Below are positions 1-8,797 of a DNA stretch of 22,172 bases, in pieces. A program made the translations under genes and the position numbers. Below the pieces are notes generated by a model, which was not told where the DNA came from, did not search any database, and worked only from the letters and a program-made list of their open reading frames with translations. Numbering within the stretch: position 1 is the first letter of the stretch; each line of letters starts with the position of its first letter. Origin of the DNA: QQUK01 sp913009765 (GTDB lineage Bacteria > Zixibacteria > MSB-5A5 > GN15 > FEB-12); NCBI GenBank assembly GCA_937900185.1, contig CALCCW010000301.1, positions 1 through 22,172 on the forward strand, written 5' to 3'.

Positions 1-696
1 CAGGTACCGACTATTGGCGTGCATCATATGGAAGCACATTTATTAGCGCCGATGTTAGATGACCCGGCGCCGCAATTTCCGTTTATCGCATTATTGGTTT
101 CTGGTGGACATACCATGTTAGTTAAAGTTGCAGCATTTGGTGAGTATGAAGTGTTAGGCGATACACTGGATGATGCTGCCGGCGAAGCGTATGATAAAGT
201 TGCAAAAATTATGGGACTCGGCTACCCCGGCGGAGCGGCACTGGATAAATTGGCGGGAGCGGGAAACAGTTCTTATATGAAATTCCCCCGGGCTATGTTA
301 CACGATAAGAGTTATATGTTCTCATATTCAGGTTTAAAAACAGCGGTATCGCTTCATATAAAAAGTTTGTCAGATGATGAATTCAATGCTAATATCTCAA
401 ACATAGCCGCATCATTTCAAGAGGCTGCTATTGAAGTTTTGGTTGAAAAAACATTGCGTGCAGCCAAAGAGAAACATATCAACCATATCGCTTTTGCAGG
501 CGGTGTGGCAGCCAATAGTCGTCTTCGTTCAATGTTTTCAGAACGTATTCGAGGTAACCAAAAAATATTTTATCCGCCTATTGAGTTGTGTACCGATAAT
601 GCCGCTATGATTGCTGCCGCCGGATATTACCGTTTTAAAAAAGACGGACCATCAGAGTTAATTACCAACGCAGTACCGTATCTCAAAATGGTTTAA
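1..696 (+). CDS. tsaD: TsaD, tRNA threonylcarbamoyladenosine transferase subunit (5' truncated)
   Basis: TsaD transfers the threonylcarbamoyl group from TC-AMP to A37 of ANN-decoding tRNAs, working with TsaB and TsaE in the cytoplasm. The frame is open from base 1, so the start lies outside the window; 231 codons remain, about 105 fewer than the usual length of about 335. The first visible residues include the metal-binding HHMEAH motif (family HxxxH). The ASKHA-fold signatures follow: LLVSGGHT, GEAYDKVAK, YSGLKTA, AGGVAANSRLR and CTDNAAMIAAAG, the last carrying the conserved Asp ligand. The gene ends with TAA. It is separate from the B12-regulated gene that follows. Identity is near certain. 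Confidence 0.95.
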   Translation, partial: QVPTIGVHHMEAHLLAPMLDDPAPQFPFIALLVSGGHTMLVKVAAFGEYEVLGDTLDDAAGEAYDKVAKIMGLGYPGGAALDKLAGAGNSSYMKFPRAMLHDKSYMFSYSGLKTAVSLHIKSLSDDEFNANISNIAASFQEAAIEVLVEKTLRAAKEKHINHIAFAGGVAANSRLRSMFSERIRGNQKIFYPPIELCTDNAAMIAAAGYYRFKKDGPSELITNAVPYLKMV

Positions 697-723
697 TTCT
701 GTATTCTCAATTTCCTAATTCAC

Positions 724-729
724 TTGACA
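724..729 (+). promoter_or_regulatory. Possible -35 element for the riboswitch transcript
   Basis: A perfect TTGACA lies 37 bases before the riboswitch GGTGCT element. No convincing -10 follows at 16-18 nt; AAATTA-like sequence near 748-753 is the closest. Only the -35 is well supported. Confidence 0.3.
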
Positions 730-765
730 AATCAAAATTCTCTCACCAAATTAACTACACATCAT

Positions 766-922
766 TTTGGTGCTGTCTACAAGAGACAGATAATAGGGAA
801 GACGGTGCAACTCCGTCGCAGCCCCGCTACTGTAAGAGTTACTTGGCAAACAAAATACCACTGGTCAGCAGACCGGGAAGGTGTTTGCTGAAGGCTGATA
901 CTCAAGCCAGGAAACCTGCCAA
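766..922 (+). ncRNA. Cobalamin (B12) riboswitch
   Basis: The conserved cobalamin aptamer pieces occur in order. GGTGCT is at 769-774, a GACGG/CCGTC hairpin at 801-816, and a GCCCCGCTACTGTAAG-type core near 820-837. CCACTG and CGGGAAGG follow near 858-880, enclosed by GCAAACA (846-852) and TGTTTGC (882-888). The B12 box GCCAGGAAACCTGCC is at 905-919. In this family AdoCbl or another cobalamin binds the RNA and shuts off the downstream gene. No U-tract terminator is visible between the box and the gene. A small hairpin, TTATG (974-978) with CATAA (985-989), abuts the ribosome binding site, so translational control is more likely (inferred). Confidence 0.93.
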
Positions 923-999
923 AATCTAAAATTATTTGCTGACAACGGCGTGGGTTCGTTGAAATACTTACGCTTATGGTCAGTCATAAAGGAGTAACC

Positions 1000-2928
1000 A
1001 TGAAGCGTTTTTTTATGGCTGCTTTACTGTTATTTATGTTCGGAGCGACGGGAACCGAAGCAAACAGTAAAAGCGGAACTGTCGACAATCCGAAACAAAT
1101 TCCAGACTCAATCGTAATTACCTCCAACAGATTTCCAACCCCAATTGAGAAAGATGCCAGTTCGGTTACAATTATCACCGAGGAAGAGATTGAAAAAAGT
1201 CCGACTGTGATGGTTTCTGAACTGCTTAAACAAGTTGCCGGAATAGATGTTGTCAGGTCAGGCGGTTTGGGTACTCAAACATCAGTTTTTATGAGAGGTA
1301 CAAACTCAAATCATACCTTGGTTCTTATTGATGGTGTCGAAATGAACAACCCAAGTTCGCCGACTACCAGTTTTGATTTTGGCTCTTTAAATGTAAGCAA
1401 TATCCAAAGAATCGAAATCCTGCGAGGACCTCAGTCTGTACTCTATGGCTCCGATGCTGTCGGTGGAGTTATTCAAATCTTCACCAAACGCGGGTTTGGA
1501 AATTTGCAGGCTGATATAATTTCTGAAGCAGGGGCATATAAAACATATACTGAATCAATCAATCTAAGTGGTTCGCAGGGAAAAGGTGACTACTCTTTGT
1601 TTGTCTCAAGAAAAAATTCTGACGGTTTTTCTACAATACGTCAAGATGCCGGCGGAGATGAAAAAGACGGTTTTGAAAGCTCTGACATTATAACCAATGT
1701 TGGTATTCAGGTTATAAAAGATTACGACTTAACATTTAACGGTCGCATTACCGATGCTGATGCGGATATTGATCAATCTTATGGCGTTTTAGATGACCCT
1801 AATTATACTTCTGAAAATAAAATGAAAAGTTTTATGATTAGATTTAAAAATCATAACTCAAATTCTATATATTTTCAACCTGATGTATCCGTCTCTCTAT
1901 TTAATCAGGATATAAAAACTATTAACAAAGAAGATGATGCTCATGTTGGTGAGTCGTCAGAATTTAATTCCAATGGAAAACGGTTGAAAATTTCAGCATC
2001 AAATTTTATGAACATATATAAAAATATAAATTCTATAATTGGTGTTGAATATGAAAAAGAAACATTCAATTCTGATTACAATTCTGCAAGTTTATGGGGG
2101 GGATATGCTGATACTGTAAACGAAGTAAGTGCCTCAACATTTTCTCTCTATGGTTTAGATGATTGGAATGTTACTGACCAATTTTCAGTTTCCGGTGGGG
2201 TGCGATACGATGACCATGAAGATTTTGGCTCTCAGTTTACATACAGGTTTACCTCGTTAAATCGTTTCAAGTCCATAGGCTTAACAGTCAAAGGTACTTA
2301 TGGCACAGCATTTAAAGCACCATCGTTGTATCAGCTCAATCATTCACTTTATGGCAACCCTGAGTCGCAGCCGGAAGAAAACAAAGGTTGGGAACTTGGT
2401 TTTGAAAAAAAATCTCCTGATAATATTTTGCAATTTGGGGCAACATATTTTTCTAATGATATTGACAACTTAATCGGATTTGATGCGATGTTTCGCTCAA
2501 TAAATATAGCCAAGGCAACCTCTAAAGGTGTTGAAGCATTTGCACAAATTCTTTTTAAGAAAAGTTCAGTCAGAATAGATTTTACCTATACCGATATAAA
2601 AGATAAAACGTATCAAAGTAAAATTCTCAGACGACCTAAAGAAAAAATAAGTTTTAAACTCGATCATCAATTCTCAGATGCGGTGAAAGCAAATATTTTA
2701 ATTCGTACAATCGGTGATCGGTTCGATACAGACTTTAGACCGTATCCTTTTGAAGATGTTGTTTTAGAAGGTTATACAGTTGTGAATTTATCGGCTTCAT
2801 ATCAGGTAATGCAAACTGTTACTCTCAACGGTCGGATTGATAATCTGTTTGATGAAGACTATCAGGATGTGTTAACATATAATACGCCTAATCGTTCAGG
2901 GTATATTGGTGTCAAATTATCTTTATAG
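1000..2928 (+). CDS. btuB: BtuB-like TonB-dependent vitamin B12 receptor
   Basis: Outer-membrane 22-strand barrel that takes up cobalamin using energy from TonB-ExbBD. I chose ATG 1000 over the in-frame ATG 976 because GGAG (991-994) sits 5 nt before it and it begins a clean signal peptide, MKRFFMAALLLFMFGATG. A TonB-box-like DSIVITS lies near residues 36-42. The plug domain follows, with motifs VLIDGVEMNNP and EILRGPQSVLYGSDAVGGVI. The barrel runs to the C-terminus, which ends in YIGVKLSL; the last residue is Leu where an aromatic is usual. At 642 aa it matches BtuB. The cobalamin riboswitch directly upstream decides the substrate. No btuCDF transporter genes are next to it. Confidence 0.9.
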   Translation: MKRFFMAALLLFMFGATGTEANSKSGTVDNPKQIPDSIVITSNRFPTPIEKDASSVTIITEEEIEKSPTVMVSELLKQVAGIDVVRSGGLGTQTSVFMRGTNSNHTLVLIDGVEMNNPSSPTTSFDFGSLNVSNIQRIEILRGPQSVLYGSDAVGGVIQIFTKRGFGNLQADIISEAGAYKTYTESINLSGSQGKGDYSLFVSRKNSDGFSTIRQDAGGDEKDGFESSDIITNVGIQVIKDYDLTFNGRITDADADIDQSYGVLDDPNYTSENKMKSFMIRFKNHNSNSIYFQPDVSVSLFNQDIKTINKEDDAHVGESSEFNSNGKRLKISASNFMNIYKNINSIIGVEYEKETFNSDYNSASLWGGYADTVNEVSASTFSLYGLDDWNVTDQFSVSGGVRYDDHEDFGSQFTYRFTSLNRFKSIGLTVKGTYGTAFKAPSLYQLNHSLYGNPESQPEENKGWELGFEKKSPDNILQFGATYFSNDIDNLIGFDAMFRSINIAKATSKGVEAFAQILFKKSSVRIDFTYTDIKDKTYQSKILRRPKEKISFKLDHQFSDAVKANILIRTIGDRFDTDFRPYPFEDVVLEGYTVVNLSASYQVMQTVTLNGRIDNLFDEDYQDVLTYNTPNRSGYIGVKLSL

Positions 2929-3153
2929 CTAAGCAAGGTCAAGACCCCTGCGGTCTTGACTTTTACCACCTCCACTCCGGTTTCACCGGAGTCCGGAACA
3001 GTTAATTCTGTAGGTTGCGGTTCCGTTGGTTTGAAATCGTTAGATTTCAAAATCGAGAAACCCGACAGTCTTTTAAAAGAGAAGTTGAGATATTTAGTGT
3101 AAGGCAGACATCTTCGTCTGCCAATCTACAAGACTAATAATCTATACTGTTTT
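2929..3153. repeat. Cluster of four intergenic hairpins
   Basis: Four perfect inverted repeats fall in 225 non-coding bases. 2938-2960: arms GTCAAGACC and GGTCTTGAC, loop CCTGC, then TTTT. 2974-2992: ACTCCGGT and ACCGGAGT, loop of 3. 3030-3051: TTTGAAATC and GATTTCAAA, loop of 4. 3103-3122: GGCAGAC and GTCTGCC, loop ATCTTC. The first, followed by TTTT, may terminate btuB transcription. Similar palindromes occur near 14142, 14991 and 19089, which suggests a dispersed REP-like family. The space lies between convergent genes, a common place for such elements. Confidence 0.7.
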
Positions 3154-3609
3154 TTAACTATTGATGTGAGGCATCAAAACTTTAGTGGTGGGTATTTCTT
3201 CATCGATAAGAGAATTGATATAATCAAATGCTTCTCTCTTAGTTATGAAAAATCTCTTTTCTGTATCGTGAATTTTATTTAAAGTCATTTTCAAAGTCAA
3301 CCGGCTTATGCTGGTTCCGTAGGCAACAGCACCTTTTGGAAATAAATAGTTTTTTGTTAGTTTTTCCAAAAAAGGTACAATTTGTTTATTAAAATCAAGA
3401 TCAAAAATAATAGAATTGAAATCAACGACCATATACAGCCGTCTGTTTTTGCTGTGTTTTTTTAATTTAGATTCAATTCTCTTATACATATATATCATTT
3501 TTCTTGTGGTATTTATATTGAGCTTACTGCTTGAGGTAAAATGAACAATCCCTTTATTTTCATCAATTTCAGTAATAAAATGTTTTGTATTATCGTGTTT
3601 TTTGGTCAA
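3154..3609 (-). CDS. SpoIIAA/STAS-like small cytoplasmic protein
   Basis: A 151-residue soluble protein with no signal peptide or membrane segment. The layout resembles the SpoIIAA-like / STAS-SEC14 (DUF7793-type) family. An N-terminal strand carries an E-x-x-x-G-x-V-H pattern (residues 14-24). The central strand LYMVVDFNSI matches the family's 'lvDvr' strand. A later strand, GAVAYGTSISRLTLKM, matches 'aavgSpisRl', and FFITKREAFDYINSL matches the terminal 'F.s.eeAl.WL' helix. Function is unknown; relatives are often accessory proteins without enzymatic residues. The start is TTG at 3609, with AAGGA about 7-8 nt upstream. It is divergent from pdxT and convergent with btuB. Confidence 0.6.
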   Translation of the reverse strand: MTKKHDNTKHFITEIDENKGIVHFTSSSKLNINTTRKMIYMYKRIESKLKKHSKNRRLYMVVDFNSIIFDLDFNKQIVPFLEKLTKNYLFPKGAVAYGTSISRLTLKMTLNKIHDTEKRFFITKREAFDYINSLIDEEIPTTKVLMPHINS

Positions 3610-3635
3610 TTCCGTATCCTTGTCATGATAATAAA

Positions 3636-3664
3636 GCTATATAGATATTATTATCGGTTGTAAA
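3636..3664 (-). promoter_or_regulatory. Weak promoter candidate for the STAS-like gene
   Basis: On the minus strand TTTACA (3664-3659) is followed after 17 nt by TATAGC (3641-3636), about 27 nt before the TTG start. The -35 is a good match and the -10 a poor one. Confidence 0.3.
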
Positions 3665-3760
3665 TTGTTTTAAATAAGTTTTTGGTCTTTGATAATCAAA
3701 TATTCTTATTTTAATGATAAATGTATAAATACTGAAAGGGATTGGGATGCAAAAACTTGC

Positions 3761-3788
3761 TTGATTATCCCATTATTTCCCATATACT
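3761..3788 (+). promoter_or_regulatory. Sigma-70-type promoter for pdxT-lipA-ispH
   Basis: TTGATT (3761-3766), a 16-nt spacer and TATACT (3783-3788) lie 34 nt before the pdxT ATG. Transcription would start near 3795 with a short leader. Both hexamers match the consensus at five or four of six positions. Confidence 0.5.
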
Positions 3789-3822
3789 TGGATACTATTG
3801 AAACTAAATTAGTGTAAATGAT

Positions 3823-4431
3823 ATGAAAAAATATAAAGAAATAAAAATAGGTCTTTTGGCTCTCCAAGGTGATTATGAATGCCATAAAAAACAGCTCGAT
3901 TTGCTTGGTGTTGCAAACAGTTATGTTAAATTACCTAAACATCTTGAAAATATTGACGGTCTTATCATCCCGGGTGGAGAATCGACTACCATGGATAAGC
4001 TTATAGACCGTTTTGGATTACGGGATAAATTGATTGAATTTGGTCAGTCAAAACCAATCTGGGGAACTTGTGCAGGGATGATACTGTTATCAAATGAAAT
4101 TGAAGCAAATCAGGCAGATGTCAAACCTCTGCAGTTGATAGATATTGATATTGCCCGAACTGCTTTTGGACGGCAGGTTTTTTCTTTTGAAACCGAACTG
4201 ACCCTTAATTTGAACGGTAAAAAAGTGAAAAGTCAGGCATCGTTTATACGGGCACCGCGTATAAAGAGAATAGGTCAAGATGTAAAAATTCTTGCTGATT
4301 ACAATGAAGAACCCGTATTGGTTGAGAAAGATAGAATATTAGCAAGTTCGTTTCATACTGAGCTTGAAAATGATACCTCGTTGCTTAAATATTTTTTAGA
4401 TAATTTTTTTGTGGATAAAGTTAATAGTTAA
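3823..4431 (+). CDS. pdxT: PdxT, glutaminase subunit of pyridoxal 5'-phosphate synthase
   Basis: PdxT hydrolyses glutamine and channels ammonia to PdxS, which makes PLP from ribose 5-phosphate and glyceraldehyde 3-phosphate. The 202-residue class I amidotransferase has the expected opening KIGLLALQGDYECH and the glycine strip GLIIPGGESTTM (residues 46-57). The nucleophile is Cys83 in WGTCAGM, and the His178/Glu180 pair lies in SFHTEL. RAPRI also matches the family. It is the first gene of a tight run with lipA, 15 nt downstream. The usual partner pdxS is not in the window and must be elsewhere. No strong Shine-Dalgarno precedes ATG 3823. Confidence 0.93.
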   Translation: MKKYKEIKIGLLALQGDYECHKKQLDLLGVANSYVKLPKHLENIDGLIIPGGESTTMDKLIDRFGLRDKLIEFGQSKPIWGTCAGMILLSNEIEANQADVKPLQLIDIDIARTAFGRQVFSFETELTLNLNGKKVKSQASFIRAPRIKRIGQDVKILADYNEEPVLVEKDRILASSFHTELENDTSLLKYFLDNFFVDKVNS

Positions 4432-4446
4432 ACGTATATTAAATAG

Positions 4447-5409
4447 ATGTATAAAGTCTTATTTACACAATCGGTTGGTGAGCATTCGGCTCATGGGGTA
4501 AATCCTAAAGCTCCCAAAAAAAATGAACGGAGAATGGTTCCGAACAGCAAACTTCCGTCTTGGATGAAAACCACCGCCGCTAATGGTCCAAATTTTAAAC
4601 GTGTAAAAGATATATTAAGCGAACATGGTCTGCACTCTGTTTGTCAGGAAGCTGCCTGTCCGAATATTCGAGAATGTTGGGATGAAGGTACGGCGACATT
4701 TATGATTTTAGGAAAATATTGTACCCGTAATTGTAATTTTTGTGATGTTCTCAAAGGATTTCCAAAAGGTCTTGATGAAGATGAGCCACGTCGTTTGGCA
4801 AATGTGGTGGCATTATTAAAATTAAAACAAGTTGTGATAACCTCGGTTACACGAGATGATCTGCCGGATGGGGGAGCTACTATTTTTGCCCGGACTATAG
4901 AGCTCCTCCGAAGGCAGGATAAAAATGTGCAAGTTGAATTTCTTATATCTGATTTGGGCGGGAACTATGATTCTTTGAAAATTGTACTTGATTCCGGTAT
5001 GGATGTTTTAGCACATAACGTCGAGACTGTCGGCAGACTTCATAAACGGGTTCGAGGAGCTGCCAAATTGGACAGATCACTGCAAATGCTCAGATGGATA
5101 CATGAGTATTCTAAACGTCCTATTGTCAAAACAGGGATTATGGTTGGGCTTGGGGAGACTATTGATGAACTGACAGAACTGCTTCACCAGATTCATGCTA
5201 CAGGATGTGACATTGTAACTATCGGGCAATACTTGCGACCGTCTCCCGAACATCTTCCGGTTGAAAAATACTACCATCCAAAAGAGTTTGCAGAATTAGC
5301 TCGTATCGGGATGGAAATAGGTCTTGGGTATGTAGAAGCAGGTCCGATGGTACGGTCATCTTATAAAGCGTTTAATCAGACACAGAAATTGTTGGAAAAA
5401 GCATGTTAA
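4447..5409 (+). CDS. lipA: LipA, lipoyl synthase (radical SAM)
   Basis: LipA inserts two sulfurs into octanoyl groups carried on lipoyl domains and on GcvH. It holds two [4Fe-4S] clusters. The auxiliary cluster ligands are Cys66, Cys71 and Cys77 in CQEAACPNIRECW, plus Ser304 of the C-terminal RSSY. The radical-SAM cluster ligands are Cys92, Cys96 and Cys99 in CTRNCNFC. Length is 320 aa. The first 30 or so residues are a basic extension without a clear Shine-Dalgarno at ATG 4447; ATG 4534 (MVPNSK) is a possible alternative start. Its end overlaps ispH by 7 nt, which suggests coupled translation. No lipB is adjacent. Confidence 0.95.
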   Translation: MYKVLFTQSVGEHSAHGVNPKAPKKNERRMVPNSKLPSWMKTTAANGPNFKRVKDILSEHGLHSVCQEAACPNIRECWDEGTATFMILGKYCTRNCNFCDVLKGFPKGLDEDEPRRLANVVALLKLKQVVITSVTRDDLPDGGATIFARTIELLRRQDKNVQVEFLISDLGGNYDSLKIVLDSGMDVLAHNVETVGRLHKRVRGAAKLDRSLQMLRWIHEYSKRPIVKTGIMVGLGETIDELTELLHQIHATGCDIVTIGQYLRPSPEHLPVEKYYHPKEFAELARIGMEIGLGYVEAGPMVRSSYKAFNQTQKLLEKAC

Positions 5410-6323
5410 AAAAAATTCATATAGCATCTCATCACGGTTTTTGTATGGGAGTAAAACGTGCTATTCAGTTCGCCGAAGACACATCCGAAAATGCTCAGGG
5501 CAGAGTAACAATCCTCAATGAAATTGTGCATAATGAAGCAGTTGTCGAAAAATTTAAACAGCGAGGAGTCGAACAAGCATCATCTGTTGAAGATGTCAAC
5601 GAAGGAACTCTTATAATTTCGGCACATGGTATTGCTCCTGATATAATTGAAAAAGCAAAAGATAAAGGACTGTCGGTTGTTGATGCAACTTGTCCATTAG
5701 TAACAAATATTTATGATATTATCAGAGATGCGGTTAAAGATGATTATTTTATAATTCATTTTGGCAATCCACATCATGATGAAACAATGGGAATAGTCGG
5801 ATATGCTCCTGACCGTATTACTGTTGCTGCGACCGAAGAGGAACTGCTTGCACTTCCTGAATGGAAAGATAGAAAACTTGGTTTAACTGTGCAGACTACG
5901 GCTCATATTGAAGATTTTGCTGTTGTTGAGCAAAAAGCCCTTAAAAAATGGCCGCATTTGAAAATATTTCATACTATTTGTAATGCTACAACAAAACGTC
6001 AATCAGCTATATTGGAATTAGCTCCAAAGGTTGACATGGTGTTAGTTGTCGGTTCACAATCTTCAGCAAATTCAAAGCGGTTAGCATCAATTTCAAATGA
6101 TATCTGCGGTAACGGAAAATTGATAGGGTCAGCAGTTGATATTGATACAAGTTGGTTTGCTGACAATTCTGTTCAATCGGTTGGTATTTCTGCGGGGGCA
6201 TCAACACCTCAATTTCTTGTTGAGGATGTTATAACTAAATTAGTAGAAATTTCAGGCGGAAAAGCAGAGGTTATCCAACCGAAATCAAACAGAATTAACA
6301 ATATTTCTCAAACAGCCGGGTAA
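5403..6323 (+). CDS. ispH: IspH, 4-hydroxy-3-methylbut-2-enyl diphosphate reductase
   Basis: Last enzyme of the MEP pathway, reducing HMBPP to IPP and DMAPP on a [4Fe-4S] cluster. The three cluster cysteines are present: Cys14 (GFCMGVKRA), Cys97 (DATCPLV) and Cys193 (TICNATTKRQ). The substrate-binding signatures IVHN (His43), SAHGI and HHDETMG also match the family. At 306 aa the length is normal. The ATG sits inside the last codons of lipA. Its presence means isoprenoids are made by the MEP route, which is typical of bacteria and excludes an archaeal source. Confidence 0.95.
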   Translation: MLKKIHIASHHGFCMGVKRAIQFAEDTSENAQGRVTILNEIVHNEAVVEKFKQRGVEQASSVEDVNEGTLIISAHGIAPDIIEKAKDKGLSVVDATCPLVTNIYDIIRDAVKDDYFIIHFGNPHHDETMGIVGYAPDRITVAATEEELLALPEWKDRKLGLTVQTTAHIEDFAVVEQKALKKWPHLKIFHTICNATTKRQSAILELAPKVDMVLVVGSQSSANSKRLASISNDICGNGKLIGSAVDIDTSWFADNSVQSVGISAGASTPQFLVEDVITKLVEISGGKAEVIQPKSNRINNISQTAG

Positions 6324-6363
6324 ATAAAAAAAACAGTATTTTTTTTGCGTAAGGGTGTATATA

Positions 6364-8604
6364 ATGGGTCTAAGTTTAGCATATTTAGGTGATGTTTTAA
6401 TTTTTTCAACAGCAATTTCACTTGTATTATCGACAGTATTTTATCTTTTAGCATGGCGGGGAAAAGATGAAGTTCTTAATTTAGCTCGTAATTTTTATTA
6501 CGCTTCTACTGCTTTAATTTCTACTGCGATTGCAGTTTTATTATATCTTATATTAACTCATGATTTTTCAGTTGCGTACGTATATTCATATTCTTCAACA
6601 GATTTACCGCTTGGGTATCTTATCTCAACTTTATGGGGAGGACAAGAAGGTACATTCTTACTTTGGATTTTCTTTACATCTTTACTGGGTATTATAATGC
6701 TGCGTACTGCAGGATTGTTTGAAAAGGGGAATATGTTTTTTGTGAATCTTTTTTTACTTTCGATAATTATTATTCTCATAAAGAAATCACCGTTTGAATT
6801 ACTTCCGGTGTTTAGTACAGAAGGTGCCGGTCTCAATCCCTTACTTCAAAATTTCTGGATGCAGATTCATCCGCCGATTATGTTTATAGGGTTCTCAGGA
6901 GCAGTATTTCCATTTGCTTTCGCCATGACTGGTTTGATTGAAAAAAAATATACACAATGGGCAGAGTCTGCCAAACGATGGACAGTTTTTGCGTGGCTTA
7001 GTTTAGGCGTTTCTTTAGTTATGGGGGGATATTGGGCGTATATTACACTAGGATGGGGTGGTTTTTGGGCTTGGGATCCGGTTGAAAACTCATCGTTTAT
7101 TCCTTGGATATTTTTAGCGGCACAAATTCATGTTCTTTTTATAAATAGGCTTCGTAGAGGTCTGATGCGATTTTCACTGTTTATGGTTTGTCTGTCGTTT
7201 TGGTCAGTTTTATACGGTACTTTCTTAACTCGTTCGGGGGTGTTGGCTGATTTTTCTGTTCATTCATTTGTCGATTTAGGTTTAAATAACTATTTAGCAA
7301 GCGGACTCTTATTTTTTGTTTTTATTGGCTTGGGATTGATTGCCTTGCGATGGAAAGATATACCGCCAAACAAATCTTTCTCACAGGCAGCATCAAAATC
7401 ATATATGATTACTTTAGGGATTTTATTTCTTTTTATCGGTGGAATACTGACTTTAATCGGAACATCGGCACCTCTTTTGACACGATTTTCTGATGACCCA
7501 TCGGCTGTTGGACTGCATTATTATTTTATTACCATGACACCAATTGCCATAGGAGTTATGCTGCTTTTGGGAATTTTCCCTGCGTTTAAATGGAACAGAG
7601 GATTGTCAAAACCAAAACTGCTTCTTACTGGTATATCAGCAGGAGTTCTAACGATTGTGTTATTGTTAATCACAGGATTTACGTATGAATTAATGTATCT
7701 GCTGTTTTTTGGAACTGCTGTTATGGCAATTGTATCAAATACATTGGTTCTCTATCTTGCTTTTAAGTATAATAATTTTGTGCCGGGGTATCTTGCTCAT
7801 ATCGGTATTGCGGTGGCTATGGTTGGTGCAGGGCTATCTGCAGGTTTTGAAACAAAAAAGACAATCGTTCTTCCTCAAAATGAAGTAGTTACTGAGATGG
7901 GTTATGAAATAAAATTCACAAAGATGATTGACAACCCAAAAGGGTTTGACTGTCATGTAGAATTTACGTCTGAAGATGATAGTTTTATTGCGATTTTACC
8001 TCATGAATTCCCAAAAAATCAAGAGGGTGTGATGCGTAAACCATATGTGAAAAAATATCTCACACATGATGTATATGTTGCACCGATCGGTATGGAGCAG
8101 AAAAACGGGGATGACCCATCGGTTTTTGAATTTGCTAAGGGAGAGACAATACAGATAGACAAATATAATATAACATTTCATGAATATGAGCTTACTTCTC
8201 ACGGCGAGAGTGGGACTGCAACTGCCGGTGCTAAAATCAGTATTGTTTATGATGGAATAACAGAAGAAATTACACCAATAGTTAAGGTTGTAGGCGATTC
8301 GGTCTTGACCAAAGAATCATTTTTTGATCATGATAAAGGGAGAGTTTTGATTGCAGGTATTGCATTTGAAAGCGGTTCGGTGCTTTTACAATTTATTGGT
8401 GATTTTATTCCTTCGGCTGAATTGGCACAAGCAAATCTTGTTATTGAATTATCTGAAAAACCGTTTATTAACCTTTTCTGGTTTGGTACATTTCTTTGTT
8501 TCTTTTCAGGTGGGTTGTCACTAAGAAAGCAAAAACGACGTAAAAATGCAAAACAGACAAAGTCTGTTGAAATGTTTGATAGTAAAAAAACAATGGTTTC
8601 CTAA
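6364..8604 (+). CDS. ccmF: CcmF-like cytochrome c haem lyase subunit
   Basis: Integral membrane protein of System I cytochrome c maturation, which transfers haem from holo-CcmE to apocytochrome c outside the membrane. ATG 6364 is preferred over GTG 6355 because AAGGG (6351-6355) lies 8 nt before it. There are many hydrophobic helices. The WWD haem-handling motif is WGGFWAWDPVEN (residues 231-242). His169 (QIHPP), His256, His300 (SVHSF) and His479 (LAHIG) sit where CcmF has its conserved histidines. The motif GTFLTRSGVLADF is also typical. A long external loop occupies roughly residues 495-690, before the last helix. At 746 aa it is slightly longer than usual. It follows ispH by 40 nt; no ccmABCDE or ccmH genes are adjacent. 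Confidence 0.88.
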   Translation: MGLSLAYLGDVLIFSTAISLVLSTVFYLLAWRGKDEVLNLARNFYYASTALISTAIAVLLYLILTHDFSVAYVYSYSSTDLPLGYLISTLWGGQEGTFLLWIFFTSLLGIIMLRTAGLFEKGNMFFVNLFLLSIIIILIKKSPFELLPVFSTEGAGLNPLLQNFWMQIHPPIMFIGFSGAVFPFAFAMTGLIEKKYTQWAESAKRWTVFAWLSLGVSLVMGGYWAYITLGWGGFWAWDPVENSSFIPWIFLAAQIHVLFINRLRRGLMRFSLFMVCLSFWSVLYGTFLTRSGVLADFSVHSFVDLGLNNYLASGLLFFVFIGLGLIALRWKDIPPNKSFSQAASKSYMITLGILFLFIGGILTLIGTSAPLLTRFSDDPSAVGLHYYFITMTPIAIGVMLLLGIFPAFKWNRGLSKPKLLLTGISAGVLTIVLLLITGFTYELMYLLFFGTAVMAIVSNTLVLYLAFKYNNFVPGYLAHIGIAVAMVGAGLSAGFETKKTIVLPQNEVVTEMGYEIKFTKMIDNPKGFDCHVEFTSEDDSFIAILPHEFPKNQEGVMRKPYVKKYLTHDVYVAPIGMEQKNGDDPSVFEFAKGETIQIDKYNITFHEYELTSHGESGTATAGAKISIVYDGITEEITPIVKVVGDSVLTKESFFDHDKGRVLIAGIAFESGSVLLQFIGDFIPSAELAQANLVIELSEKPFINLFWFGTFLCFFSGGLSLRKQKRRKNAKQTKSVEMFDSKKTMVS

Positions 8605-8797
8605 ATTTTCAGATTGCTTTTTTTTTAAAATTTCTTACATTCCTTAAACAATGAAAGCTTTTATGGGAAGAGTTTTCTTATTAAAGTCTTAATAGTAAGA
8701 TTAGTCTTATTTTGTAGTTTAGTTTATCCGAATGGTAAATTATCAGACAGATTTAAAAGAGCAGTCATACTGCTTGGTACGTATGTAAAAGGTTATA

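Noticed and set aside
976..999. ATG 976 as the btuB start
   Set aside because: It puts a charged stretch before the signal peptide and has no Shine-Dalgarno, while ATG 1000 has GGAG at 5 nt.
2862..3050. Minus-strand 62-codon ORF after btuB
   Set aside because: It overlaps the btuB end and three hairpins; the peptide is repetitive and unlike any known protein.
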